The translations under genes and the position numbers were made by a program. Source: Actinernus sp. WN-2022 (Eukaryota; Cnidaria; Anthozoa; Actiniaria; Actinernidae). Taken from it: a stretch of 64,000 nt of DNA. Where the stretch lies: contig JAOWCC010001589.1 of assembly GCA_030867875.1 (NCBI GenBank), positions 78,515,537 to 78,579,536 of the forward strand. Reading direction: 5' to 3'. Numbering within the stretch: the first letter of the stretch is position 1; each line of letters begins with the position of its first letter. The notes beneath the pieces were generated by a model. It was not told the origin of the DNA. It did not search any database and was given only the letters and a program-made list of their open reading frames with translations. Positions 1 to 9,910 of this stretch are shown piece by piece.

Positions 1-204
1 GATGAAGGAAAGTAAGCTATCTAATTTTAAGAACCCACATAAAAATCTAACTAAGCAAATAAACTGACTACAGCTAAAACTCCATTTTACTGTACTTGAT
101 TTGTTTACAACATTTCTCGTCGCTGATTGGTTAAATTCTGACAGCTTGACATTGACGATCTGAAAGCTTGTTTCTTATTGGATTAAATAACCTGCTATAT
201 AAAG

Positions 205-209
205 AACAT
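205..209. other. Target-site duplication (AACAT), 3' LTR side
   Basis: The 5-bp sequence AACAT directly precedes the LTR copy that starts at 210. It is repeated immediately after the other LTR at 7045-7049, which marks the insertion boundaries of the BEL element. Five base pairs fits BEL/Pao integrases. Confidence 0.9.
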
Positions 210-635
210 TGTAGTCTCAACCATTTACGTATACACTGGTAGTTTATTACAGGATTCTCAAATGCGCCGAGCCAGACGATCGGCAATAAATACAATAAAT
301 TCTACGACCGGCAGACGGCGGCGGTTTCTAAGAAAAAACAAAGTACAAACTCAGCAAGAAAACTAGAACGACTTAAATCACGTAATATAAGGTACTTACG
401 AGACAAACTGTGAGGATGCGAGACAAAATAGACCAACGTTACACTTCAATCTCATGAGCAGAATGAAAAGCAAAATCCAAGTCTAGAGAAAAAACTATGA
501 GAATTTACATATAAACAAAGAGCTAGCGGTGGAGAAAACTGAACTAACAGTTACGTAACACGTGCGGAGATAACAAAAGTAGGTTACATAACCTAAAATA
601 ACAAGACATTAATTGACATGTTTTACGCATCTACA
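210..635 (-). repeat. 3' LTR of the BEL/Pao element
   Basis: A 426-bp direct repeat of 6619-7044 that begins TGTAGTCTCA and ends CATCTACA. It differs from the other LTR at only about three positions. Confidence 0.93.
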
Positions 636-655
636 TTCCGGCCCCTAAAATACAA
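636..655 (-). other. Probable polypurine tract of the BEL element
   Basis: Read on the minus strand, the bases just inside the 3' LTR are TTTTAGGGGCCGGAA. This purine-rich run is in the right place to prime plus-strand DNA synthesis. Confidence 0.6.
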
Positions 656-737
656 AGTATTTTACCATCTATAGAAAGATGTGAAACAGACATATGAAGC
701 ATGCAATAAATGTCTGAAACTGTCTAGTTCTAAATGT

Positions 738-2093
738 TCACATTGCGGCTGATTCTAGTAAGCACAATTTAGCAATTGGCCTGTTAAATGTTCCTGATCT
801 TGTCTTGATTCTTGCTTGTCTCACGAAGCCTTTCTTGTCGGGGTACACTTGGGTGACTCTGCCGATTGGCCAGGAATTCCGTGGAGAAGAGTCGTCGACC
901 ATCAACACGACATCATCTACAGCAAAGTTCCTCTTTGGGTATTTCCACTTGTCTCTCTCTTGCAAAGCAGGGAGATATTCTCTTGTCCATCTCCTCCAGA
1001 ACACGTTGGCCATATACTGGACCTGACGCCATCTCTTTCTCGAGTAAATCTCATTCTTGTCAAAGAGTCCAGGCGGAAGGGCAGGTTCTTGATTTAGGAG
1101 AAGCAAGTGATTGGGTGTTAGAGGTTCTTCGTCTGTAGGATCGCTAGAGACCTTTGTCAAAGGTCGTCCATTGATTATAGCCTCTACTTCGGACATCAGA
1201 GTCGAAAAACCTTCGTCATCTAGAACTTGTTCCTTTGCTAGGGCGGTCAGGATCTTACGAATTGTCCTAATACATCGCTCCCAGGATCCTCCAAAATGTG
1301 ATGCATAGGGTGGATTGAAAAACCACTTGATTTCTCTTTGTAAGAGAAAATCGTGAACCTGAACTTGATTCCACTCCTTCAGGGCTATACGCAATTCTCT
1401 TTCACCTCCAACGAAGTTGGTGCCGTTGTCTGAGTACATTTCCTTGACCTGACCTCTGCGTGCGATAAATCGTCTTAAAGCAAGGATGAACGAATCTGCA
1501 TCAAGGGAATGTGAGACTTCTATGTGTACTGCACGTACAGCCAAACACGTGAAGATTACCCCATATCGCTTGACCAGGCTTCTCTTGAGACGTACGTAGA
1601 AAGGGCCAAAGTAGTCCACTCCAGTACAAGTGAAAGGGGGATTATCGGGAATAACTCTGGCTGCTGGTAGATCTGTCATCTTTTGTTCACCACTTGTGGC
1701 TTGGCGATGCTTGCAATCAAAGCAGCTAGACAGGATTCCTCTAACGGCAGAATTAGCATGCACCACCCAGAAGCGTTGACGTAGCATACTTAGGACGTAC
1801 TCTCTTCCAGAATGTCCAGATTTGACGTGAAGGTGCTTGATAATAAGCTTGGAGATGTGAGAGTTCTTTGGAATGATAATTTGATGTTTGGCATCATCAG
1901 GTATCAACGATCTGCTTAGGCGTCCCCCGACACGAATTAGGCCTTCGACCAGGATAGGATCCAGTTTCAGCAAATGGCTCGACCTCTTAACAGTATTCCC
2001 ACTCTCAAGAGCTGTAAATTCGTCTGGAAAAACCTGGCGCTGGACATAATTCAGAATTTCTCTTTCCGACTCTCTTAATTCATCAACTGTGAT
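738..2093 (-). CDS. BEL/Pao integrase region (end of pol, in a different frame from RT-RNase H)
   Basis: This is the C-terminal part of the retrotransposon polyprotein. It would insert the cDNA into host DNA. In order it shows an HHCC zinc-binding region (HLHVKSGHSG ... SSCFDCKHRQ), then the DDE catalytic core with GVDYFGPF, YSDNGTNF and FGGSWERCIR supplying the D, D and E, then a C-terminal DUF5641-like tail (RWRQVQYMANVFWRRW ... FAVDDVV). The continuously open frame begins upstream of any ATG, at about 2093, with BEL-like residues (PITVDELRESE). It is normally made as part of one polyprotein. Here it lies in the -1 frame relative to the upstream ORF, with no canonical slippery heptamer at the junction. 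A single-base loss is therefore more likely than programmed shifting. Confidence 0.88.
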   Translation of the reverse strand: MTVDELRESEREILNYVQRQVFPDEFTALESGNTVKRSSHLLKLDPILVEGLIRVGGRLSRSLIPDDAKHQIIIPKNSHISKLIIKHLHVKSGHSGREYVLSMLRQRFWVVHANSAVRGILSSCFDCKHRQATSGEQKMTDLPAARVIPDNPPFTCTGVDYFGPFYVRLKRSLVKRYGVIFTCLAVRAVHIEVSHSLDADSFILALRRFIARRGQVKEMYSDNGTNFVGGERELRIALKEWNQVQVHDFLLQREIKWFFNPPYASHFGGSWERCIRTIRKILTALAKEQVLDDEGFSTLMSEVEAIINGRPLTKVSSDPTDEEPLTPNHLLLLNQEPALPPGLFDKNEIYSRKRWRQVQYMANVFWRRWTREYLPALQERDKWKYPKRNFAVDDVVLMVDDSSPRNSWPIGRVTQVYPDKKGFVRQARIKTRSGTFNRPIAKLCLLESAAM

Positions 2094-5000
2094 AGGATGT
2101 CTTTGGCTCTCAGACTGTTGATGTCATCTTCCTTGGCATCTCTGCGCCTTTCTTTGAACCGTTTCTGACATCTGAAACATCGGGCTATGAACTTCTTAAG
2201 ATGCATCCAGGATGAGAACTTCTGAAAAATGGCATCTAGTGCGCTTACTGATGAGGTGGCGACTACTGTAAAGGCTCCAATCTCTTTCTTTACTTCAGGG
2301 TCATCAGTAAGGGGATCTTTCATGGTGCCTGGTCGCGTAGGCCACTCACTTTCGGGTTTCCGCAGAAATTCCGGCCCCTTTAGCCATCGCTCACGACTAA
2401 GGAAGGTATGGGCAGATAGACCTCTAGAAGAGTCATCAGCAGGATTAAACTTTGTACCTGTGTGCTTCCATTGTACTGGGCTTGAAGCATCTCGTATGAA
2501 GGCAACACGATTACCTACATAGGTATGGAATTTCTTGGAGTCGTTCTCGATGTAGTGGATGACGGTCATGCTATCCGTCCAGAAGGTTGAGCTCTCTATT
2601 GACACATCTAGTTCACTTCTTAGCATCTTATCTGAACGTACGGAAAGTGTAGCAGCTGCCAATTCTAGTCTAGGAATAGTCATTTGCTTCAGAGGGGCAA
2701 GGCGAGATTTTCCAAACAGGAAAGAACAGTGGACTTGGCCTTGTGTATTTACCATTCGTATGTACGAAACAGAGCCATATGCACTTTGGGAGGCGTCTGA
2801 GAAGTGGTGAATTTGACTTGAGATGACTTCACCGAAGCCTTGTGGCTTGATGCATCGGTTGGTCGAGAACTTTATAAGTTCAGGGAGCTCTGAAAGCCAT
2901 TTCTGCCAACGAACACAATCTTCATATGGGATTTCCTCGTCCCAGTCTAGCTTTTTTCTTGTAAGATCTTGCAACAGAATCTTGGCTGGTAAAACAAAAG
3001 GAACCGCCATCCCAAGTGGGTTATACACAGAGCTCACCACTGAAAGCAAACCGCGACGGGTATAGGGACGGTCCTTGAGGGTAATCTTGAATCCGAGAGT
3101 GTCTGACTCTACATGCCATGTAACGCCAAGAGCTCTCTCGATGGGGAGACTGTCATGATCAAAGTCAAATTCTTTGATTTCTTTAGCTCGTTCACTTTCA
3201 GGAATGGACTGCAATACTAGTCTGTTGCTAGACATCCACTTGGTAAGTCTGAAACCTCCGTTCTCCATGAGACGGCATAGGTCTCTGACGAGGGCGATGG
3301 CTTCATTGATTGAAGGTATCGACTTCAAACAATCATCAACGTAGAAGTTCTTGTAAACGGTGGCGATTATTTCTTCATTAAAGTTGCCCTTGTTATCGTC
3401 TGCATTCTTCCTAAGGGCAAAGTTTGCGCAGCTAGGTGACGAGACAGCACCGAACAAGTGGACTGTCATCTGGTACTCTTCTAATTCTTGCTCCAAGTTT
3501 CCATCCGTCCACCGGAGAAAGCGCAGTAAATCACAGTCAGATTCAGGAATGCGTACTTGGTGAAACATTCCTTGGATATCGGCCATAACAGCGACGGGTT
3601 CTTGGCGGAAGCGAACCAGGACTCCTACCAAGCTGTTAGTAAGATCCGGACCTTGCAATAATACTTCATTCAGGGACACTCCATTGAACTTGGAAGAGCA
3701 ATCAAAGACAACGCGTATTTTGTCTGGCTTCTTCTTATGATATATACCATGGTGAGGTATATACCATACTCTACCGTCACTTCTCTTTAGTTGATCCCGT
3801 GGAACTTTCCTTGCATGACCCTTCTCGATTGTGTCATTCATGAAGGCCAGATAATCGTCTTTGAATTTTGGGTTATTCAGCAACTTTCTTTTCAGGTAGG
3901 CTGCTCTTCTCTCTGCTTGAATTCGATTGTTTGGTAAATGCAGCGATGGATCTTTGATGGGTAAGGCGATCTCGTAGTGTCCGTCGTCATGCTGCTTGGT
4001 TGTTTTCTCTGCAATATTTATGAACTGAAGATCTTCATCAGTGCGTTCTGTCGTGGCATCAGAATATGCATCCGCGAGATCTGCACATGCCGAACACATC
4101 GGATTAACATCAAGACTTACATCTGAGAGAAGACTGCTTGAGCGGAGAGCTCCTTGTAGCCTTCCAATTGGGCCATTGATAACCCATCCAAGGTCAACCC
4201 TAGTGGCATATGGTCCCCCATTGGTACTGATGACCTCTTTTGGTTGTAGTGCCTCAGGAACGTTGACGCCGATTAGGAGATCCACTTCTGAGTCAAGTTT
4301 TGGTAACTGTAAGTATTGTTGGAGCTGAGGCCAACAGTCCACATCATCTTGGGTTGGAATCTCGTCCTTGGCGACTGGTATGTCTGGTCTGGAGAGCACA
4401 ACTGGCAGGGGGATTACTTTGTTTTCATCAAGATCGGAGATTTCAAGATTCCGGATGATCATAGTATCTACCTCTTCAGTTCCTCCAATTGTGGTCAGTT
4501 TGATCTTTGATTTCTTTCCAACAGCTCGAAGGCGATGCACAAGACTGTCCGTACAAAATGTAGATGTCGAACCACTATCAAGTAAGGCATAAGTCTCTAT
4601 GTATGTATCGTCACCAGCCTTTCTTACTCTTACTGGAACAACTGGCAGAACGGTCTTAGACGTTTTGAGTGGTTCAGCAAACTTGCTTCCACTGCACCTG
4701 AAGCTGGAACTAGCTTGTGTGAAAGCGTCCTTAGTAATAGTATTGATTTCCTCTTTGACATCGCAGGGAGGATGAAGTAGGGTAGCATGTCTTTTATCGC
4801 ACTGATTACAAGGTTTCCTCCTGAAACAACCTCTTGACTGATGTCCACGTCTAAGGCAACCGAAGCATAACCTCTTCTTCTTAACCAGGTCTAGACGTTC
4901 TTCAAGGTTCTTAGATTTGAATACCGGACAGTTTATGATCCAGTGTTCTTCCTCGCATATGGGACATGTCTGCTTAATTAGGTTATTGACTGGTGTTCTC

Positions 5001-6595
5001 ATCTCTAAAGTCTTGGGTTCTTCTGCATGAGTAACGAAGGAAGTCTTCGTGCTTAAAGGGTTTGATCTGTATCTTGGAGGTCTAATCTTTGACTCGGTCT
5101 TTTGCTTTGAGTCTAAAGACTGCTTACCAAAGATTGGATTGTTCAGCGATCTTGCCTTCTGCTCCACAAAATCAGCTATGTCTTCGATTGTCACTTCCTT
5201 CTTCTTTACATTGATGATACAATCGGCAACATCACGCCATCTGTCCTGGAGCTTGTAGGGTAGTCGTTCGATTATCTTTTTCATACATTCAGGATTCTCT
5301 ATCTTCCTCAGGTATCCAATAGCTTCTAATGAGTTTTTGCAGCTTGACAGTGAAATGGAGAAGCTTTCGAGTGCGTTGCCGTCATCTGCTTTGATGAGTG
5401 GCCCATTTGTCACTCTGTCTACATGGGCCATGGCGATCTTGTGATTTTGGCCAAATCTTTGTTCTAACAGATCACGAGCTTTCAGATAGCCATCGTCGGG
5501 TCTCATATGCTGACAACTTCTGACCAATTCCTGAACTCTGCCGGTGGTATATTGTTCTAGGTAGTACAACTTCCCAGAATTGTCAGGTTCCTTGGCCTCA
5601 ATCAGCGTCTCGAAGGCGCGAATAAAGCTACGGTACTCCAGAGGGTCTCCTCCGAACGTATGCATCTGTCTCTGTGGTAGATTGACCCTTCGTTGTTGGC
5701 GTACAATCTCTTCCATAATCTTGTTTTGCTGCTCAAGGATCCTACACGTCTGTTCGTTCACGGCGGGTTCATCATGTGGGCGTGGCGTAGCACGAGTGTA
5801 CTCGGGCTTTGTGTACGGTTCATGTTTCGTCTCGGGAAACAATAGCGGAGACACCAGGGAAGGTTTTGGGCGGGAAAAGCTGGCCTTAGATCCTCTTTTA
5901 CTACCTCGTTCCTCTATTTCTGCGTAGGCCTCCTGTATTGCCTTTGTTTTGGCTAGTTCTGTCTCCAGATTCAGTTCTTCTCTTTTTAGTTTCAACTTAA
6001 ACTGTTCCTGTTTCAACTTCATTTCTTCCTCTTGTAACGTTTGCCATTGTTTCAATGACGCGGCTCTGACTTGAAGTTCCACGAGTTTTGCTGTTTCTAT
6101 TAGCCTTGCTTCTGATATAACGGAGCTGCTTTTGGACACTCGGCTGCTTGACTTTTTTCTAGAGCTAACTTGTGAGACACTATCACCGGGCTCAACTTCA
6201 CTTGGCTGGAAAGTATTCTCGGTATTTGTTAGCCATTCGTTTACTCTACCGAAGAAACCCATTATACTCTGCTCGACTTTTATGTAGTACTCGACTGATT
6301 CACCTTTCTCCAGACTTTCGTCCGTTAGTTCAACATGGTAAGACTCGTGCACTTCATTGAACTTTAAGAAACATTCCCTCAGGTTCATCAACTCGGTGCG
6401 TACGACATATATATTACGTGGATCCTCCATAAACTCTGATATCTTGTTACGTTTCGTAGTCAATTCGGCCAGAGCTCTTCCACGTGAAGTCTTCAGGCTG
6501 CGAATTAATTCTCCTCTGGCTCCATCGAAAATCACGTTTGGTCGTTGACGTCTTTCGCCGGTTGGATTTTCGGTATTCTGCTGTTTCTCGGTCAT
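2075..6595 (-). CDS. BEL/Pao gag-protease-reverse transcriptase-RNase H polyprotein
   Basis: A 1506-residue ORF that starts with ATG 23 bp inside the 5' LTR. Residues ~1-280 are a charged, coiled-coil-rich gag start. At ~315-470 there is a DUF1759-like capsid region (FGGDPLEYRSFIRAFETLI). Around 544-610 lie cysteine-rich zinc-binding motifs (CPICEEEHW; CFGCLRRGH; CNQCDKRH). The aspartic protease motif LLDSGSTSTF has its catalytic D near 673. The reverse transcriptase includes VVFDCSSKFNGVSLN, MADIQGMFHQV and YVDD near 1085-1088. RNase H starts near D1267 (FSDASQSAYG), with a later acidic site FWTDSMTV. The ORF stops (LSQLMN*) just before the integrase, which continues one frame over. All key residues are present, so this is either a young copy with one lesion or one that depends on frameshifting. 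Confidence 0.95.
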   Translation of the reverse strand: MTEKQQNTENPTGERRQRPNVIFDGARGELIRSLKTSRGRALAELTTKRNKISEFMEDPRNIYVVRTELMNLRECFLKFNEVHESYHVELTDESLEKGESVEYYIKVEQSIMGFFGRVNEWLTNTENTFQPSEVEPGDSVSQVSSRKKSSSRVSKSSSVISEARLIETAKLVELQVRAASLKQWQTLQEEEMKLKQEQFKLKLKREELNLETELAKTKAIQEAYAEIEERGSKRGSKASFSRPKPSLVSPLLFPETKHEPYTKPEYTRATPRPHDEPAVNEQTCRILEQQNKIMEEIVRQQRRVNLPQRQMHTFGGDPLEYRSFIRAFETLIEAKEPDNSGKLYYLEQYTTGRVQELVRSCQHMRPDDGYLKARDLLEQRFGQNHKIAMAHVDRVTNGPLIKADDGNALESFSISLSSCKNSLEAIGYLRKIENPECMKKIIERLPYKLQDRWRDVADCIINVKKKEVTIEDIADFVEQKARSLNNPIFGKQSLDSKQKTESKIRPPRYRSNPLSTKTSFVTHAEEPKTLEMRTPVNNLIKQTCPICEEEHWIINCPVFKSKNLEERLDLVKKKRLCFGCLRRGHQSRGCFRRKPCNQCDKRHATLLHPPCDVKEEINTITKDAFTQASSSFRCSGSKFAEPLKTSKTVLPVVPVRVRKAGDDTYIETYALLDSGSTSTFCTDSLVHRLRAVGKKSKIKLTTIGGTEEVDTMIIRNLEISDLDENKVIPLPVVLSRPDIPVAKDEIPTQDDVDCWPQLQQYLQLPKLDSEVDLLIGVNVPEALQPKEVISTNGGPYATRVDLGWVINGPIGRLQGALRSSSLLSDVSLDVNPMCSACADLADAYSDATTERTDEDLQFINIAEKTTKQHDDGHYEIALPIKDPSLHLPNNRIQAERRAAYLKRKLLNNPKFKDDYLAFMNDTIEKGHARKVPRDQLKRSDGRVWYIPHHGIYHKKKPDKIRVVFDCSSKFNGVSLNEVLLQGPDLTNSLVGVLVRFRQEPVAVMADIQGMFHQVRIPESDCDLLRFLRWTDGNLEQELEEYQMTVHLFGAVSSPSCANFALRKNADDNKGNFNEEIIATVYKNFYVDDCLKSIPSINEAIALVRDLCRLMENGGFRLTKWMSSNRLVLQSIPESERAKEIKEFDFDHDSLPIERALGVTWHVESDTLGFKITLKDRPYTRRGLLSVVSSVYNPLGMAVPFVLPAKILLQDLTRKKLDWDEEIPYEDCVRWQKWLSELPELIKFSTNRCIKPQGFGEVISSQIHHFSDASQSAYGSVSYIRMVNTQGQVHCSFLFGKSRLAPLKQMTIPRLELAAATLSVRSDKMLRSELDVSIESSTFWTDSMTVIHYIENDSKKFHTYVGNRVAFIRDASSPVQWKHTGTKFNPADDSSRGLSAHTFLSRERWLKGPEFLRKPESEWPTRPGTMKDPLTDDPEVKKEIGAFTVVATSSVSALDAIFQKFSSWMHLKKFIARCFRCQKRFKERRRDAKEDDINSLRAKDILSQLMN

Positions 6596-6618
6596 TCTGA
6601 AGTTTGTCTCAAACTAAT

Positions 6619-7044
6619 TGTAGTCTCAACCATTTACGTATACACTGGTAGTTTATTACAGGATTCTCAAACGCGCCGAGCCAGACGATCGGCAATAAAT
6701 ACAATAAATTCTACGACCGGCAGACGGCGGCGGTTTCTAAGAAAAAACAAAGTACAAACTCAGCAAGAAAACTAGAACGACTTAAATCACGTAATATAAG
6801 GTACTTACGAGACAAACTGTGCGGATGCGAGACAAAATAGACCAACGTTACACTTCAATCTCATGAGCAGAATGAAAAGCAAAATCCAAGTCTAGAGAAA
6901 AAACTACGAGAATTTACATATAAACAAAGAGCTAGCGGTGGAGAAAACTGAACTAACAGTTACGTAACACGTGCGGAGATAACAAAAGTAGGTTACATAA
7001 CCTAAAATAACAAGACATTAATTGACATGTTTTACGCATCTACA
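6619..7044 (-). repeat. 5' LTR of the BEL/Pao element
   Basis: A 426-bp LTR (TGTAGTC ... TCTACA) upstream of the gag start on the minus strand; it would hold the promoter and the transcript start. No standard primer-binding site beginning TGG is evident in the 23 bases between the LTR and the start codon. Confidence 0.93.
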
Positions 7045-7049
7045 AACAT
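7045..7049. other. Target-site duplication (AACAT), 5' LTR side
   Basis: AACAT directly follows the LTR end at 7044 and matches 205-209. Confidence 0.9.
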
Positions 7050-7582
7050 GTTGATTGATAAAAGTGAAAGACAGAAATTGGAAGACTGCCGGCCGCAAAC
7101 GGGCTGTAAAACTGTCAACTGATCAAAACTGTTGCAGGATTAAACACAAGTGCTTTCTTTTTACAATGTATGGTCAGCACAGGAGAAATTAATCTGCACA
7201 TTATGATAGTGTTGAAAAGGCCTGATGGAAAAACATTCATAGAGAAAGCATTTATAATATAGCGAATTCTGAGACTGAGTTACGCGAGTTGAGGTTCCCG
7301 ACTATATTTTCTACAACAGCTGTATCGTTGTCAGACACTGGCTATTTATTCTGTGGTGTGAAAAAGGATATTTTCATTATCACAAGGAACAGTGTTTAAC
7401 TGCTGCTCTGATGGCAGTGAGTTGCGTAGCTTTTGAAGCTCAGTTCGACTATATGGCTTTCGAAATTCTGGGTTCTTTGCAAGTTTTATCGTCCGTTTTT
7501 CATTCACGATCCTCTTAAACGAATTTCTACAGGAAACCAGAGAAACCCTATATTGTATTCTTTGCCATTCACTGTTCTGGCT

Positions 7583-7822
7583 TCAGCATAAAAGTACAGG
7601 AGTATTAAAGTTATCGTCGAGTTCGTGAATCATTTCTTGTAGTTGTATTGTATCAAACTGTGAATGAGTAACACTGTATATTAAAATTTCAATGTCCATT
7701 GTATTTTGGCGTAGGATAAAGTTAAATACGGGAAGAAAACCAAGGCCACCAGCCACACAATATCTTCCACCTCCTTGCTTATTTTTAGCTTTCTCTAAAA
7801 CTTTCTCGCTGGAGTCCATCAT
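7583..7822 (-). pseudogene. THAP-type leader fragment in the left foldback arm
   Basis: A 79-codon ORF (starts MMDSSEKVLEKAKNK) holding GGGRYCVAGG. This is very like the segment that precedes the first THAP cysteine in cnidarian THAP-transposase proteins; compare GGDYRVAGG in the element at 59.6 kb of this window. The THAP zinc ligands themselves are not present; the frame runs into unrelated sequence and stops. The mirror copy in the other arm (about 8112-8230, plus strand) is frame-broken. It probably descends from the first exon of an autonomous transposon. Confidence 0.4.
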
Positions 7823-7861
7823 GTTTCAGTAACAACAAGTCCTCACAGTGACGTCACGCAG

Positions 7862-8067
7862 CTCATTTGGCCGCGCGGCAAATGGGACAGTTTTTAGCAT
7901 AAAGTAGTTCATTTTGAATGGCGAAAAAGAGACCTTTCTGAAGGCGTAACTGAAAAATAAATATACTCTTGATAATCAGAAAAGAATGAACTTTATCATT
8001 CTGCAATAAAATAAAGATGCAAAATTTGGTTTCATAAAGTGAAAACACTTTAAAGTGAGCTGCGTAA
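7862..8067. repeat. Loop segment of the foldback, repeated at 9631-9840
   Basis: The ~200-bp asymmetrical centre between the arms contains CAGTTTTTAGCATAAAG and GATGCAAAATTTGGTTTC. The same order of sequence appears in direct orientation at 9675-9835, so this is a separate repeated unit. Confidence 0.6.
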
Positions 8068-8779
8068 TGAGCTGCGTGACGTCACTGTGAGGACTCGTAC
8101 GTTGTTTACATACATTGTGTAATACAAACATGGCAGACTCAGCGAGAAAGTTTCAGAGAAAGTTAAAAATAAGCGAGGAGGTGGAAGATATTGTGTGGCT
8201 GGCGGCCTTGGTTTTCTTCCCGTGGACATTGAAGTTGAGAAAAGCAATAGCAAATGTCCACATTTTTATACCCATTCACAGCCCAGTGTGATACAACACA
8301 ACTACAAAAAGTACAAGAAATGACTCACCAAGAACTCGACGATAACTTTAATACTACTGTACTTTTATGCTGAAGCCAGAACAGTGAATGGCAAAGAATA
8401 CAATAGGGTTTCTCTGGTTTCCTGTAGAGGATCCTGAATGTTCGTGAATGAAAAACGGACAATAATTTAACTTGCAAAGAACCCAGACGCGGCGCCACAT
8501 GGCATATGTGAGTTGAGTTTGTTGGTATCTCGCCCTTGCCCTTGGTCCGAGAGCTTTTCTCCGGGTTAGCCGGTTTTCCTCCCTCCGCAAAAACCAACAC
8601 GCTAAATTCTAATTCGATTTGTGGATTAGCCAGGACCTGGCTTTGATCAGCCCCCATGGTTGTTTCAGGTCTCGTTAGAAATTCAGAGAGAATTTCGAAA
8701 GCCGTATAGTCGAACCGAGGCTCGACAAAAAGTCAAAATCTACGCAACTCATTGCCATCAGAGCAGCAGTTAAACACTG

Positions 8780-9028
8780 TTATTTGGGATAATGAAAAAT
8801 AATATCCTTCTTCAGACCACAGAATAAATAGCCAGTGTCAACGATGCAGTTGTTGTAGAAAATAGTCGGGAACCTCAACTCACGAAACTCAGTCTCAGAT
8901 GTCGCTACAAACACTTTGTCTCTGAATGTTTTTCCATCAGGCATTTTCAACTCTAACACAATGTGCAGATTAACTTCTCCTGTGCTGACCATACATTGTA
9001 AAAAGAAAGCACTTTGTGTTTCCTGCAA
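8780..9028 (-). pseudogene. Unrecognised ORF conserved between both foldback arms
   Basis: The 82-codon frame reads MQETQSAFFLQCMVSTGEVN... and contains LPDGK-like residues (KMPDGKTFRDKVF). The left arm has a diverged counterpart near 7160-7400 (MVSTGEINLHIM, RPDGKTF), broken by a stop. Conservation in both arms shows it belongs to the element. I do not recognise the protein. Confidence 0.35.
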
Positions 9029-9339
9029 CAGTTTTGATCAGTTAACAATTTTACAGCCCGATTGTGGCCGGCAGTCTTGCAATTTCTGTCTTCCACTTTT
9101 ATCAATCGACATGTTCTTTTTATAGCAGGTTATTTCATCCAATAAGAAACGAGCTTTCAGATCGTCAATGTCAAGCTGTCAGAATTGAACCAATCAACGA
9201 CGAGAAATGTTGTAAACAAGTCGAGTACAGTAAAATGGAGTTTTCGCTGTAAGTCAGTTTGCTTAGTTAGATTTTGTGGGTTCTTAAAATTAGATAGCTT
9301 ACTTTCCTTCGTCTAGATTGAAGATTGTATTATAAAACA

Positions 9340-9498
9340 AATAAAAGATGGTTCTCCTTGTTCTATAACAAAATAATGTACTTTCGAGGTCTTGAAATGC
9401 TGCTAAATGCACTCGCGTTTTGCTCATGCATCCGCAGTTTTTCAAGACCTCAAGCGTGCAATATTTTTTTTATAGAAGAAGGAGAACCATCTTTTATT
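9340..9498. mobile_element. Short MITE (about 160 bp)
   Basis: AAAAGATGGTTCTCCTTGTT at 9342 is mirrored by AAGGAGAACCATCTTTT ending near 9495. Further complementary sequence (GAGGTCTTGAAA / TTTCAAGACCTC) lies inside. Confidence 0.65.
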
Positions 9499-9630
9499 TT
9501 TTAAGTATTGTGTTGGGTTCTATTGTATTTCATTTTTTGCATTGAATTGTATTGTGCTTTATTCTATTGTATTTTTTTGTAGAAATGCGTGTCGTCCTAC
9601 ATGATCATATGAAGGGATTGTCGCTTGCGA

Positions 9631-9840
9631 CTCCTCACAGTGACGTCATTGTAATGGCGGATTCGGTTCCAGGCCCCGGACAGTTTTTAGCATAAAGTAG
9701 TCATTTGAATGGCGAAAAAGAGATCTTTCCAAAGGCGGAACTGAAAAATAAATATATTCTTGATAATCAGAAAAGATTGAACTTTATTATTCTGCAATAA
9801 AATAAAGATGCAAAATTTGGTTTCATAAACACTTTAAGTT
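9631..9840 (+). repeat. Solo copy of the foldback loop with one CCTCACAGTGACGTCA end
   Basis: It starts CTCCTCACAGTGACGTCA and then repeats the loop at 7862-8067 with a few substitutions, ending at the CACTTTAAG block. No matching inverted end is visible on its right side. Confidence 0.55.
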
Positions 9841-9910
9841 GCTGAACTGTGAAAAATGGCATTTTTGTGCCAATTATTACATCAATTGTAGCTACAACTA
9901 GTATAACTAT

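Larger units (their letters stand above)
210..7044 (-). mobile_element. BEL/Pao-type LTR retrotransposon, nearly intact and young
   Basis: The element reads on the minus strand: 5' LTR 6619-7044, gag-pro-RT-RNase H 2075-6595, integrase 738 to ~2093, 3' LTR 210-635. The LTRs are TG...CA bounded and each 426 bp. By eye they differ at three positions (T/C near 255, A/C near 412, T/C near 497), so insertion was recent. A 5-bp duplication AACAT flanks the whole unit. The domain order (DUF1759-like gag, CCHC-like zinc region, DUF1758-type aspartic protease, YVDD reverse transcriptase, RNase H, zinc-binding integrase) is that of BEL/Pao. No env-like ORF is present. It sits inside one arm of an older foldback element. 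A single frame change separates RNase H from integrase. Confidence 0.95.
1..9310. mobile_element. Large foldback element (two ~1.1-1.2 kb inverted arms), split by a BEL retrotransposon
   Basis: Positions 1-209 plus 7045-7861 form one arm. The reverse complement of 8068-9310 matches it along its length, with diverged bases and small indels. For example, the start of the window (GATGAAGGAAAGTAAGC) is mirrored near 9287-9312. The arms end around a ~206-bp loop (7862-8067). The arm edges next to the loop carry CCTCACAGTGACGTCA in opposite orientations (7841 onward and up to 8092). The left arm runs off the window, so the terminus and target duplication cannot be seen. Both arms encode a decayed THAP-like leader, which suggests a non-autonomous relative of THAP/Kolobok-type transposons; that is an inference. 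Confidence 0.75.

Noticed and set aside
2229..2810. Plus-strand frames opposite the BEL polyprotein
   Set aside because: Shadow frames of the intact minus-strand gag-pol; no motifs of their own.
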